NCBI RefSeq assembly: GCF_028389875.1 | Contig: NC_084672.1 | Span: 1,881,501 to 1,945,500 of the forward strand | From: Rhea pennata | Taxonomy: Eukaryota > Chordata > Aves > Rheiformes > Rheidae | DNA: 64,000 nucleotides | Reading direction: 5' to 3' | In this document: piece by piece, positions 39,201 through 49,709 of the stretch | Numbering within the stretch: position 1 is the first letter of the stretch | Layout of the letters: every line of letters begins with the position of its first letter | Made by a program: the position numbers and the translations under genes | The notes under the pieces: generated by a model | Told to the model about the DNA's origin: nothing | Databases searched by the model: none | The model's input: the letters and a program-made list of their open reading frames with translations, nothing else

Positions 39201-42200
39201 ACAGCTCTAAAAATATTCTGTTCCACCTCACCAGTACTCATGGCTAAAAATAGTCACACAATCTTTCTGCAGTAAAATACCTCTTGCCGACTTGAGAAAC
39301 AGCTTGTCTTTAGATTTCCATTCAAGAGCAGATACCTTAAAATTTTTAATGAATCTGATACTATCATATTGGTGAGGTTGTGGCATGCTTCCTAAGGCAA
39401 CTGCAGCTGAACGTCATACTGCCAACACACTGAGGTTAAACTTTCCCATCTTTCATTGCAAAGGGCAGTTTATTAAATAGTTGAGAGAATATATTACCTT
39501 CTAATACAGAAATTTACTTTGACTAATATAACTTACTTTTATACTGCAATAACTATCTTCAATCAGGACAAGAGAAAAACCATAACTGAACTGGCCTATT
39601 ACCAGTGATTTCTAATAATAGCATGTTTATTTCTGTAGACAGAAATAGTTATGTTGAGTATCAGGAACATAGTAAATTTCTGCAAAATGACGTGAGATAA
39701 ACATACGTCTAATTGCTTACTGACTAAGCTAATATAGTACATGATTTTTATCAGTTAAATTTGTCAAAACATTAACTAGAAAAATCTAAACATCATAGAA
39801 GTTGTCACTCAACACATAAGTAACTCTCATATAAATAATTCTTTCCCAAACATGTAAGATACCTCGTTTTGTTACAACAGAGGTATTTTGCTTTCAAATA
39901 TCACTATTGAAAAGTTAATACACTGGTTCCAAGTTAAGACCAAAATTCTTGCATACAGATTAAAGTACAGAAGAGGTTTACCTTTTAAGAAGTTATAACT
40001 TCAGACAGGCTTTGAATTATGTTAAATTGCAAGAGAAGACAAGAAATTCGTAATACAGTACTGCACACAGAGAGCTCTTAATAATTTAGTTTTTCCAAGT
40101 CCTCCTGTACCAATCCAGAAATGGGTTCGTTTATGCAATCGCTTTTGGAGGTGAGGTCAAATGACTACGGACAGTACCTCGCAATAGCTGCGCAGGGGCA
40201 GAAATCAAGCTGCTCCCAGGGGAGGATACACCTTCCTGGGACCTACGTCTCAGGACATCATCAGCCCTTTAAAAACCACCACAATTTATGAAGTTCCTGC
40301 GTAGCTTAAGCATTTATACATCAATACTTCCTTCCTTCTAACCACAACCTTTTAGCACCACGCTCCCACCATCTTTTAGAATCGAGCAGCACCTTTTGCA
40401 CAGCAACCCGCTGCACCCCCGGGTTTCCCACGACCTGCTAAAGGCACCAGGCTGTGCAATACACAGGATATCGCCTGTGCCTTCCTCACAGAGCCGCTCT
40501 CCCTGCTGCGGCACTAGAAAAGGCCATCACTACTCCCTAGAGCTACGTCAAGCCCGGCTGAAACAGCACGCTCCACGCTGAGCAGACCGTAGGGCTGCGC
40601 AGAAACGGAGCACGTCCTGCACGAACCCGCTGCCAGTGAGAATTTGGCCACACCAAACCAGCACTTTGGGCTAAGGCCACCCCTAGATGCCCATTTTTGT
40701 CACTCACTGGCTTTGACACCTCTGCTGTTTCACTTCACTTCAATCGCTTATGGATGCTGCCTAACCTTAAGGGTTCAGAGCACCGCAGCAAACACACAAG
40801 TCATTCTTCCGTTGATGGCGGTGACCAGCTCTTAACCACTTCCGCAGGTTACAATTACATTAGACTCACAAGCACACTGTACTACTGTGAAATGACAGTG
40901 TGATAGATGAAAAAAATGAACATAGGTTCTGGTCAGTCTACTGCAATTATAAATTAAGTCACATAAACAGCTTTTAACAGTTAATACTCAGAAGTAATGT
41001 GCATAGCTATACTAAGGGTGGGAAAGGCAGAAAATAAGGAGAAGGAAAGCAGCTATTTTGAAATAGTACCTCTCTCTCTCTACATATATATATACACACA
41101 CATACAGGAAAATAGCTTAGAAATACTCCAAGGGCTACAATTAATTCATAAATATTATATATTTGATTACTTTTCATGATACATTGCATAAACAGATCAA
41201 CTGGAAATTCCATGCAACTGGACAGAAATTTATGCACTTGTTAAAGTCACACATTACAGAATTTTTGAGCTATGAACATTTTTGAAGGCCGACAGCAAGT
41301 ATTAAGGGCCAATTTCAGCCTGACCGTCCATGCCAGAACTCTTTCCCATCCCACCCTACCTTGATGGAGTAAATAACCAGTCTACGCAGGTGTTGTTCTT
41401 GCCCACTGCCCTTCCTGGGCCCACGGTGCTTCGCAGCGACTCCGCTACTCTACTCTGCTCACAGGGAACAAACATGGCTGGGCTGGCAGAGGGGAGGAAG
41501 CCCGGCCCACCTTGTGCCTTCACACCCTGGCTGGGATGTGGGATTGACTGGAAAAATGCATCAGACACGCAACACGCCTGAGCACCACGGACAGGACCCG
41601 TGGCTCGTAGCGAGGATGCCGTGACAGCATACCGCTTCACCGCTTTCTCACACGGAACAGCAGTAGTACTCTGGTGTTCATCACTACCCACCAACCCACT
41701 ACACATTTCCATCTACCATCTTCCTAAATTAAATCAGACCATGGTCACAACTTCTTTGTTTGTGTGATACAGAACCCGAGTGTGGCTTACACCTCTGAGC
41801 ACCGAGCAAAGTGACAGCTGAACAACCCAGCTATACTTCCATTAACTTAAATACCCCATCCAAGATTGCTGCTTAGCTCCAGGGCAGGGGAAATCCAAAT
41901 ACAGGCACTAAAGATAAGATCCCCCAAATTTTTCCTCAGTATCTAAATGTGAATGGCCTGGTTTTCCAGAAGCAATAAGCCACTAGAAATCTCATGGACA
42001 TCAAGAAGACCTGCAGCTATCCAGCATACTTGAGCAAGTTAAATCACTTGATTTATTTAGACACTCAAATACATACCCCAGAAGTCGAATGCTGCCATCC
42101 AGGCTTGAAAATTTTAGCTTCTATTCCTCAGAGCGCAGACAGCAGTGAAGTACTTCACATGAGCAGTACTGAAAAGCTATGACATCTCCGTAAGGGGTAT

Positions 42201-45200
42201 TCTGATAACAAGGCCTACAGTATTTTTAGTCTACAAGTTACCAGTTTAATAAACCTAACAGCAGCAGTATCTTAAACCTGAAGCAAAAAATTAAGTTTAA
42301 AATTTATGATTAGATAACAGAGTCCCTATCAAGTTCACTACTATGATTAGCATAAACCACACCACTTTTTCCATAAAGCCATCCAAAAGTGAGATGAAAG
42401 GTTCTTAAGATTCCAAATTACAGGAGACCTTCATGTCCAGCAGTCTTTCTAACACCTACTAAGTGATATCAACATCTCAGTTGCATCTGGAAATCTTAGA
42501 AGTATGTATTACAATAGCACAGCTTCCTCCCTGATTATATGCAAACACTACTGCTATCCCCACTTTAAAGGGATGTTATTCTTAAACTTAGACTGGTTCA
42601 CCGATTATTAATGGATTGCTTACATGCTTCGAGTCAACTGCATCATTTGCCATAATTCTTTCTACTGAAGGCTTTAATTATCACAAAAATATCCTAGCTG
42701 GATCCTGTGAAGCAGAGCTGGTGCCTAGATCCAGTCACATCTGAGCAGCTGTGTCTGAAAATGTCCATATACTATAGTGTCCTGGAATCTGAGTGACCTC
42801 AGCTCTAAGCACAAGGAACCTGACCAATCTGCTAAAGTGAACAGTAATAAATTTTATTCCTTTTCTTGTAGCAAAAGAGCTATGCAGTTGGTTAAAACTA
42901 CCTCATACTTACAAGAAAAGACTACGGAAAGATTCTTCTTTATATATGAGGCATACCACAGGCAAATAAAATTTGAAGCCAACAAAAGAAACTAAGTGCA
43001 CTGCAGTTCTAGTTCAGTTATAGCACATGAACAGAAGAGAGCTACTATTTCATCTTAGTCTTGCACAATTAAAAGCTGTGAAACCGGAAGTCAGAAAGCT
43101 CAGGCTCGAGTTGAGAATAGTGTTTTGTTGAACTTCCTCCCACAAAGTACATTTAGAAAAACAACAAACAGAGTGAAAGCATGACTTCTATATAAACCAT
43201 GATGGAGATTACACAGAGCAATAGATCAGTTTACTGATATATGAAATGGAGAAATACTTGCCAAGCAAAACTTTCATCGTTTCCAAACTAGATTTCCAAG
43301 TGTGTTGAATTAATTGTTTAATAGTTGTAACTTACAACTACAGTAACCCTAGAGATTTTGGTCAGATTTGTTGCAAGATCCACCTTCAAACATGTAGTAT
43401 GTCCAAGTAACCATGATCAATCATGCACTAAAAGAAAATTTCAAGGTAAGCATAGATCAGAAGCACAAATGCTGTTTAGTAAGCACATAATTCTGTCAAC
43501 CACTTTCTTTATGACAAGCGCAAGTGGTGAAATTCTGCATTACTGGAGAAACACTATTATCAGAGCCCACAGATTAGGAAATGAAACTAAAACTTAAGTA
43601 GATGAAGGCAAGCCTCAGCAGAACCATCGTAATTTCCTTTCACCTGGTGGAGAAGGACCTAGAGTCTAGCAGGCAAGATGTAATGCTTTTTACATAAGCA
43701 GTATTTAGACTTCCCAGAAAGCCTGACTTCTCTCCTCTTTCCAGAAAGCTGCAACATGTAGGTAAAAATCCTGATTTCCACAGCTCAGATCTAGGTTCCA
43801 AAGATGCTTTAAACACCTCTTAAGAACTGAAGCACAGCAAATTGCAGAATGAATATCCCTGCTCCATTTAGGCAATTTTAAAAGAGTAGCATAGCCCACG
43901 GCCTCTTTAACCTTTTAAATTGAAAAGGAAAGTTTAATTTCCAGCTACTAACAGGTAAGCAAAGACCCGTAACCTAGTTACGATGTTTTTTATAATGATT
44001 ACATAGCTAAAGCAATTACAAATGACACATGCTGTACAAGAAGTAGTATTTTAAAGATTTCGTTTGAGTATCTAATGTCTCTTCCTTAATAAGCTAGCAG
44101 AAATTTGGAACTCAGTTAATCATCTCATAGTAAACACATTTCACCACACAAAAGAGATCTTATCTGCGTATTAGAACTTACTTTTAGAAAATTAGCCCTA
44201 AGCTTAACAACCAGTTAGTAGCGCCATATGCTGAAGACTATAAATGGGAAAACATTACGTGAAAGTTTCAGCTTTACTTAAGAAGTTAGCAAAGAATAAT
44301 TCTCCTTTTTAAAGGAGTTTCTACTAAAGGAAAAAGAAAAATATCCACGAACAAAGAAGTCATATTAGCAAGGCAACTTTCACATACTGTTGTTAAGTTT
44401 TGTCATTAGGCCAAATTGGATAACTTTCTCCTCCAAAGGAAAAACAATAAAATCAAAATATGTATCTCTTACATATGCACACACACCTCAAGTCATTGCA
44501 TCCCATGGCACAGAGCGCTCAGTTCTCCATCGTGCTGCCAGAGCTCAGTATACAGAGTTATCCACCAGCATACACCGAGAACAAATACAGAGCATTCCTA
44601 ACTGACTCATATACAAAAATATCCAATATCGATGTTTTCTCAACTTTGCAATGCAGAAGGGCTAATAAAATATGGATCAAGTTTCACAGCTCCAGTAACA
44701 CTGACAGATTTCCCTTCCTCTCAGAAGCAGCAGCAGCGCATCCTCTTAGGACCAAAGAAAACGTAGCCATCCCTCAGCAGCACAGCCAGCGTAACCATAA
44801 GGGTCCGCACTAGCCACAGGGCACAGAGCGCTAAGCAGGAGCAGTGTAGTGCAAATGCTCCAAAGGCCAAGGGAGGGAATCTGGTCTCCGAGCAGAGCAG
44901 CAGCAGTAGTGGCCCACAGTCCATGGTGCCTACCTGCTGTTTTCCCTTCTTCAAAGAAGGGCAGGTTTAAGCAGCACAGACTGAGTTTGCAAGTTCAACT
45001 AGCTAGGCAACTCTGCTGCCCCTGAAAACATTCTACTCACTGCTGTAAGCCACGGAGAGTAAAAAGAACTTAGCCAATAGCCTCCTAACATTACCTTGTC
45101 ACACATTTTCCAGTCAGCCACACCAAAGATCCTCAATAGCTGTTGGCAAGAAGGGTATGGATGGACAAACCACTGCATTGCCCCTTTGCCATGTATCCTG

Positions 45201-48200
45201 CCTAACAGTGATAAAATCCACATGTTGGTTGTTCAGAGCTACATTTGGAGGAAACAAGTGCAAGAAGGTAACATCCATTTCCTCCTTTTGTTCTTGACAT
45301 AACAAAAAAAAAAAGTTAGCAAATTTGATTTCCTTAGCTGTTATTCATATTAGCTTCTGTATTATCTACCTATGTGAAATATTTGAGTACAGAATGCATG
45401 ATCAAGTGCCCTGCTGTGCAATTCCCTTCCCCAAGGCTTTTTCAAATTAATAATCATCTCTTGAAGGAGCAGAAGGCTACTTCAGGCAAGCTTCCAAACA
45501 ACAACTTCACCCTGACTAGGGAAAGCTCAGGGGAGAATCACATCCAGAAATGTGCTTTTCCCAACTTCTCTGTAATGACCATCATATCAGAAGAATCCCA
45601 TGATCCTGGAATCAGAGGAGTTCATTCATTCTCTCTCACATGTATGTGTATTTTACCAATTCCAGAGACTATCAACAGGTTTCACTTCAGGCAGGCAGAT
45701 AACCATTCAAAATTCCATGTAAGGCTATCAATTTGTTCTTGTGGTGGAATGAAAGAGAGGGAAACCAAAGCTTTGTATCCTCCTGAGAGGAATCTGGGGA
45801 GAAAAAGCAAGCAGGAGACCCTTGGCCGGGTGTCAAGGAGAAGTCTGGAGTGTTTGTACCATGCATCAGCCATTTGAAAACAAAGCCAGAGAACTTAGAA
45901 GTTTGACATTTAAATGCCAAATCCACATTGTTTGCAGCAGTGAGGAGGACGTCCAAACCAACCGAAGCAAGTAATTCAGCAAAACCTTCAACACTCTTTT
46001 TAGTTAGAGTATCAGTAACTGTATAAATGGAGAAATTTAAGTAAAGTTTTCTTTGTATTCTGTAATTAGAGAAACAAATCCCCATTATTTACATTTAAAA
46101 CTGCTGACTTGTATGCAAAATTTCTTTAAGTTACTTTCAAAGTGTATAAAGCTGCATATCTCCGATTATTAATCCAAGTTTTTTTTCCATTAGTATATAC
46201 ATTGATTACTTAAAAATATCTTCATGACATTTGTAGTTAGCAATTTTACAATTTGTAGCAACATTACTTACCATTACAAAGAGAAACCAATACAATGCAT
46301 ATGCATGTACACTGAAGCTCTTTCTTCCCCAACAAGCATTGGAAAAATAGCTTTTCAATAGTACTGCTTCAGATAAGCAAAGCAGAAAGACAGCACAGGA
46401 TGCACACACAAACTAAAATCCCCAAACATATCCCTAAGTTATCAACTTAAAGGACAAACAGTGCTTAAAAAGGAACCTAGCTAGAATTTCAGCTGCTCCA
46501 CTTTTCTTAACCTGACATTCCGAGAGTCCACAAAGGGGAAAAATATCCTATTGTATACAAACTTCTTAAGCAACAAGACATGACAGAGCGTGAATTATGA
46601 TCTCTTAAATTAGGACTGGTTTGTCAGGCATGAAGCTGACAGCAAAGTGTTCTTACCACATCTAGGAACAAATGCATGCCATAATTCCTGCACTGGAATG
46701 TCTTACTGAAATTATACCATTATTTTTTAAAGTATTTATACTGTAAAAAGTGATGAGACACATTCCGACTACTTAATTATCCCACACCACCATCACTGCC
46801 TGGAACGCTTAACAATCAATTAGATTTTAAACAAAAACTAAAAACATATAGTAAACCTCTTAAAAGAATATCTGAACTGTGAGTTTAGTCTATTCCAGAG
46901 ATTATCAACTGCTACCTCTTTTTCTCTCAATGTCTGAATCTTAAAGTGTTAAAACAAAAAACATGCAAACAACTGTGCAGGGGATCACACTTCAGATGTC
47001 TGCAGATCACCACTCACATATCAGGCCTCCTTCATCCCTGCAGCAGTTCAGTCTATTAATGGAAATTACTTGCTCATTTCTGTTTACAAGAGTCCTCTTT
47101 CTCAAAGCACGGTCTCCTCATTCACCCACCATCCCCCCCATATTTGCCCTTGAAGATACCTTCCTCCTCCTAGCTATTCTCAAAGTGATTCTTTTCCAGG
47201 GTTTAAAAACAGCAGAACATTCCAACACACAGGCAGTCCCTCCAGAAATCAACAGCACTATTGTATTTAAGTGGTATTTAAGAGTATTAAAAGTTAACCA
47301 TGCTCTTAAGTGCTGTGTGGAGTCAATGCCAGAAAAATCACACACTATTATATAATGCTCAGTAAGCATCAGAATATTCTCAGCAACTACACAAGTGTTT
47401 TATATGTTAATAAAAAAGACAGTTTAAAGGGGGGAAAAATAGCTAAACCAGCAAAAAAACCACAAGCATTCCTAAACTCAGATGTTAGGGCCATATAGGA
47501 TCACAGCAAATATCTAGTCTGACATTCTTTCACCACTCAGAGAAGAAGATTTCTTGGGTTTGCTGGATTTAGGGTTCTCAGAGTTTTTTAATTATTAAAT
47601 GTTGTGGTTTAACTGCCTGCTTTCAATAGTTTGTGTTTTCTCTAACATCTATTTTTCTAAGGTTTAGTTTGTTTCTTGTCAAACACACCCCTTAAATACA
47701 ATGGAACTTTGAACCATACTTAGTAGCTCAGCTAGAGCAACTAATGAGTGTTACGTAAGATGCCTCTCCATGTGTTGTAGAACAATCTGTTCCAAAAGTA
47801 ACCAAAAATAGCAATTCTCTAAACACTAGTGTGATGCAATATTTAACTAGATAATGCACTAGCAGCTGAATTTATCCATTATTCCTAAGAAGTTTTCAAA
47901 TATTGTTATTACAACATTTGCACCCTTACCTAGACTGGTAGGTTTTATCAGCTCATCCAACAAGTCATAAAAAGGTAATTTCTGAAGTTTTATGTCAGGA
48001 TGGACAGGGTGGAGCGCAGATGTAAGATGGGGGAGTTCCAGTTCATGTTTAGGTCCCAGAAGTGAAACAGGAAGCAACGGCGATGTTGCAGGGTGGCCAT
48101 CGTAGCTGAGCTGTGGAATGGTAGATGGAGACAAAGTTGCTGGCATGGAACTTGAGTGTACGCTGGGGATAGATAAGTCTGCAGGTGTCATGATTTTCTG

Positions 48201-48374
48201 AGGGAATCTTCGCCTATAGAGTTCTTTGATTTTCATTTGTACAGCAGGACTGCAGCCAGCCTTTAACAAATGCAGTGCTTTTGTGAGAAGTTCATGTTTT
48301 CGTCCGTGCTTGTTCCTCCCCGCATAACCCAGAAGTACTTGCAGTTCAGAAACTCTAAGGCTCATAACCATTTG
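14922..48374 (-). CDS. PIAS1: PIAS1, SUMO E3 ligase, coding exons 2-14 (exon 1 outside window)
   Basis: Protein inhibitor of activated STAT1: a nuclear SP-RING SUMO E3 ligase that represses STAT1/NF-kB and coregulates nuclear receptors. Thirteen exons join in phase to 1932 nt (643 residues and stop). With the missing exon 1 (eight residues in vertebrate PIAS1) the total is 651, the human length. Numbering on that basis: SAP domain with [20 protein letters not shown] in exon 2 (first ~45 residues); PINIT motif at 249-253; SP-RING in exon 9 with C346, C351, H353, C356, C374 and C377, C351 matching the human residue needed for ligase activity; SIM VIDLTID (458-464) followed by SSSDEEEEE; Ser/Thr-rich tail ending [13 protein letters not shown]. 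No frameshift or lost splice site is seen. The gene is convergent with CALML4. Other PIAS paralogues (PIAS2-4) are excluded by the near-exact PIAS1 C-terminus. Confidence 0.98.
15219..16693 (-). other. PIAS1: PIAS1 intron 13
   Basis: This is a 1.5 kb intron. No further exon-like or repeat structure was recognised. Short open frames on both strands have no familiar content. Confidence 0.9.
16694..16731 (-). CDS. PIAS1: PIAS1 exon 13 (38-nt small exon)
   Basis: It encodes [12 protein letters not shown] after completing a glycine codon. The acceptor is tctttacag and the donor gtaagt. It is too short to appear as an open frame, but it restores the phase between exons 12 and 14 exactly. Confidence 0.96.
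16732..17068 (-). other. PIAS1: PIAS1 intron 12
   Basis: This is a 337-base intron with a T-rich acceptor. It contains a short A-run near 17045-17056. No other feature was seen. Confidence 0.9.
17069..17211 (-). CDS. PIAS1: PIAS1 exon 12
   Basis: The exon is 143 nt and encodes [20 protein letters not shown] and then [20 protein letters not shown] before PMPYDLQ. This is the Ser/Pro-rich region after the SIM. The donor is gtaaac. Confidence 0.97.
17212..18544 (-). other. PIAS1: PIAS1 intron 11
   Basis: This is a 1.3 kb AT-rich intron. Around 18460-18530 it is dominated by TATA/TTTT low-complexity sequence. No exon or element was recognised. Confidence 0.9.
18545..18722 (-). CDS. PIAS1: PIAS1 exon 11 (SUMO-interacting motif)
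   Basis: The exon is 178 nt. It encodes [15 protein letters not shown], then a lysine-rich NKNKK, the [12 protein letters not shown], the acidic serine patch SSSDEEEEE (CK2-type sites in human PIAS1) and [19 protein letters not shown]. The donor is gtgagg. Confidence 0.97.
18723..19048 (-). other. PIAS1: PIAS1 intron 10 with AT palindrome
   Basis: This is a 326-base intron. It contains a perfect 24-base AT-only palindrome at 18850-18873 built on an (AT)n core. Confidence 0.85.
19049..19179 (-). CDS. PIAS1: PIAS1 exon 10
   Basis: The exon is 131 nt and encodes [20 protein letters not shown] then [15 protein letters not shown] and TTSYNGVD. It follows the SP-RING and completes the SP-RING-CTD fold. 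The donor is gtaagt. Confidence 0.97.
19180..20895 (-). other. PIAS1: PIAS1 intron 9
   Basis: This is a 1.7 kb intron that contains the 34-bp imperfect tandem duplication listed separately. No additional exon was seen. Confidence 0.9.
20258..20325. repeat. 34-bp tandem duplication (two mismatches)
   Basis: Units at 20258-20291 and 20292-20325 both begin ccttgatcaag and end cctatct. They differ at two positions, a T/C in each case. It is a small local duplication inside PIAS1 intron 9, older than the perfect duplication at 13760. Confidence 0.9.
20896..21056 (-). CDS. PIAS1: PIAS1 exon 9 (SP-RING catalytic domain)
   Basis: The exon is 161 nt. It begins [20 protein letters not shown] and includes the zinc ligands and [19 protein letters not shown]. 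All SP-RING Cys/His residues are intact, so an active SUMO ligase is expected. The donor is gtaag. Confidence 0.98.
21057..26365 (-). other. PIAS1: PIAS1 intron 8 (5.3 kb)
   Basis: AT-rich intron. A moderately GC-rich patch at about 22560-22990 carries a 110-codon open frame on the - strand (22562-22894) with glycine-rich content that I cannot match to any family. Otherwise I see only short A/T runs. Confidence 0.85.
26366..26439 (-). CDS. PIAS1: PIAS1 exon 8
   Basis: The exon is 74 nt and encodes [20 protein letters not shown] and LLCP after completing an Ile codon. It leads into the SP-RING. The donor is gtaagt. Confidence 0.96.
26440..27944 (-). other. PIAS1: PIAS1 intron 7
   Basis: This is a 1.5 kb intron with no recognisable element. 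Overlapping short open frames at 27285-27643 on the + strand are not supported by any domain. Confidence 0.9.
27945..28050 (-). CDS. PIAS1: PIAS1 exon 7
   Basis: The exon is 106 nt and encodes [20 protein letters not shown] and [15 protein letters not shown]. It forms the end of the PINIT domain. The acceptor is ttctag and the donor gtatgt. Confidence 0.97.
28051..31210 (-). other. PIAS1: PIAS1 intron 6 (3.2 kb)
   Basis: AT-rich intron with one compact CpG-rich patch at about 28876-28968 (about twelve CpGs in under 100 bases). It also has T-runs near 28490-28504 and an A-run near 30216-30231. No exon was recognised. Confidence 0.85.
31211..31345 (-). CDS. PIAS1: PIAS1 exon 6 (PINIT motif)
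   Basis: The exon is 135 nt, exactly 45 codons. It begins [20 protein letters not shown] and continues [20 protein letters not shown]. It contains the eponymous PINIT sequence involved in substrate selection and nuclear retention. The donor is gtaagt. Confidence 0.98.
31346..32015 (-). other. PIAS1: PIAS1 intron 5
   Basis: This is a 670-base intron with no additional feature recognised. Confidence 0.9.
32016..32106 (-). CDS. PIAS1: PIAS1 exon 5
   Basis: The exon is 91 nt and encodes [20 protein letters not shown] then [10 protein letters not shown], within the PINIT domain. Human has Thr where this reads Gly in KVNGKP, as I recall it. The donor is gtaagt. Confidence 0.97.
32107..33679 (-). 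other. PIAS1: PIAS1 intron 4
   Basis: This is a 1.6 kb intron. The 116-codon open frame at 32543-32893 (+) has no recognisable content. No repeat family was identified. Confidence 0.9.
33680..33727 (-). CDS. PIAS1: PIAS1 exon 4 (48-nt small exon)
   Basis: It encodes [15 protein letters not shown] and parts of the flanking codons. It is too short for an open-frame search but fits between exons 3 and 5 in phase. The acceptor is tgccag and the donor gtatgc. Confidence 0.96.
33728..34340 (-). other. PIAS1: PIAS1 intron 3
   Basis: This is a 613-base intron with no additional feature recognised. Confidence 0.9.
34341..34425 (-). CDS. PIAS1: PIAS1 exon 3
   Basis: The exon is 85 nt and encodes [20 protein letters not shown] then VQQISSS. 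The first two bases complete an Ala codon begun in exon 2, and the last two begin a Met codon. The donor is gtaagt. Confidence 0.97.
34426..47929 (-). other. PIAS1: PIAS1 intron 2 (13.5 kb)
   Basis: Long AT-rich intron with A/T runs and TA/CA low-complexity DNA (for example 39040-39095 and 41080-41104). A moderately GC-rich patch at about 37660-37960 lies in the largest non-exonic open frame (37601-38155, +, 184 codons). Overlapping frames at 45374-45877 (+) and 45687-46085 (-) have no domain I recognise. Near 47490-47525, ggatcacagcaaatatctag resembles part of an old CR1-like repeat, too short to call. Confidence 0.8.
47930..48374 (-). CDS. PIAS1: PIAS1 exon 2 (SAP domain)
   Basis: The exon is 445 nt, from [20 protein letters not shown] to ELIKPTSL. 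It contains the SAP DNA-binding domain with the LxxLL-type LQVLL motif, then the basic [11 protein letters not shown] and the start of the PINIT domain ([17 protein letters not shown]). The acceptor ttttaag precedes CAA (Gln9). Exon 1, encoding the first eight residues, was not found up to 64000. The donor is gtaagg. Confidence 0.98.
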
Positions 48375-49667
48375 CTTAAAAGAAACAAAACAAAAAATTA
48401 GTATTCAAGTTGCATCATCTTAAACACTAACATCAGAATGTGGCTTAATCCTAGTAAGCATACAATTTTTAAAGGCATACCATTACTCCTCTTCTCCCAC
48501 TAATTATCTTAAATACAGCATAAAACAGGACTTGTTCATAGATATAAATATTGACTTAGAAATTCTAATGAGGATTTTTTTAAAGGATAATTTCTTTTGC
48601 AATAGGTAATTCAGGACAGCAATGCTGGGGTGAAAAAAACTGAGACAAGGACAAGTTGCCAGTACAAGACATAATGTTTTAATGCAACAATGTTCTAATC
48701 ACTGCTCCACTAATATCTACAATGTTAAAAAGTTTTTTTGACTTCTTCCAGCTAGAGGAATAAAAAGTTACACATTGACAATATCGAAGTCTCCAGTACT
48801 TGCATCAAACGCAGTGGCAGCCCTTCATGCTGGCAGCCTACTTCCCTTTCAAGTCTGTCTCTTGCTCTTTGCCATACGGTGTAACTAATCTGCACAGGTT
48901 CAAAGGAAGGTAGAGAAAGGACTGATACTAAAAACACTCAGAAAAATAATAATTTCATTTTTTTGCAACCCCATATCATTAGTGGGTTAAAGGAAACTTC
49001 TTCAGAGTCAATCTCCAACATATATTAAGCAATTTCCTTACTTATCCTTAATTCTGCTCTTACTTCTCGGCTGCTTGTTCTGTGGTGGATGGGGGAGCTG
49101 GGCTTTGCCTTCAGTTCATTACCATGTGTAATTACACAGTCTCTTACTGTCTCCCAATACAGCCTAATGAATCCAACTCCAAGACACCTGGACTGTTTCA
49201 CTTCTTGAGGAACTGAGAAAAAAAACTATGTAAAGCAGTAAAACCAGTAATCATCTGTACGCACTAAGTACTTCCCCACTGGTCAAACAGAAGCCAGAAA
49301 GTCAACTTATGAGCCTAGTGCCTCTTTCACAACTTTTTGCAGTGCCTGACAGTGACTTATTTGGCTTAACAAGGCCTGTGACATCAGCTGAAGTGACCTC
49401 TCAGCAGAATTTTGGATTCCCAAGGAGTCACAGAAAAATAAAATGCCTCCTACCCACCACCACAACTGGCTATCTGAGACTTCTGCATAAAACCATTAAG
49501 AACAGAAAAAAAACTGAAACAAAAAAAAAAAGAATATTTTGTAGTCAATTCCAAAGCAAATTCAACATAGTATTTGCAGTGTGTATTTGGGACAAACATT
49601 GTTAATTAGGCATACTGATGTTCTACAGCTTCCCAACCACTGAAAGCAGTCTAAAGATTACTGTTTT

Positions 49668-49709
49668 CTGTAGTTGTTGAACAATTTACTGTAGTTGTTG
49701 AACAATTAA
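49668..49709. repeat. 21-bp tandem duplication
   Basis: The unit ctgtagttgttgaacaatt plus two bases occurs at 49668-49688 and again at 49689-49709, differing only at the second-last base. It is a small local duplication in PIAS1 intron 1. Confidence 0.9.

Noticed and set aside
47490-47525. Short stretch resembling the 3' part of an old CR1-like repeat
   Set aside because: Only about 35 bases look similar, with no flanking support; too short to call.
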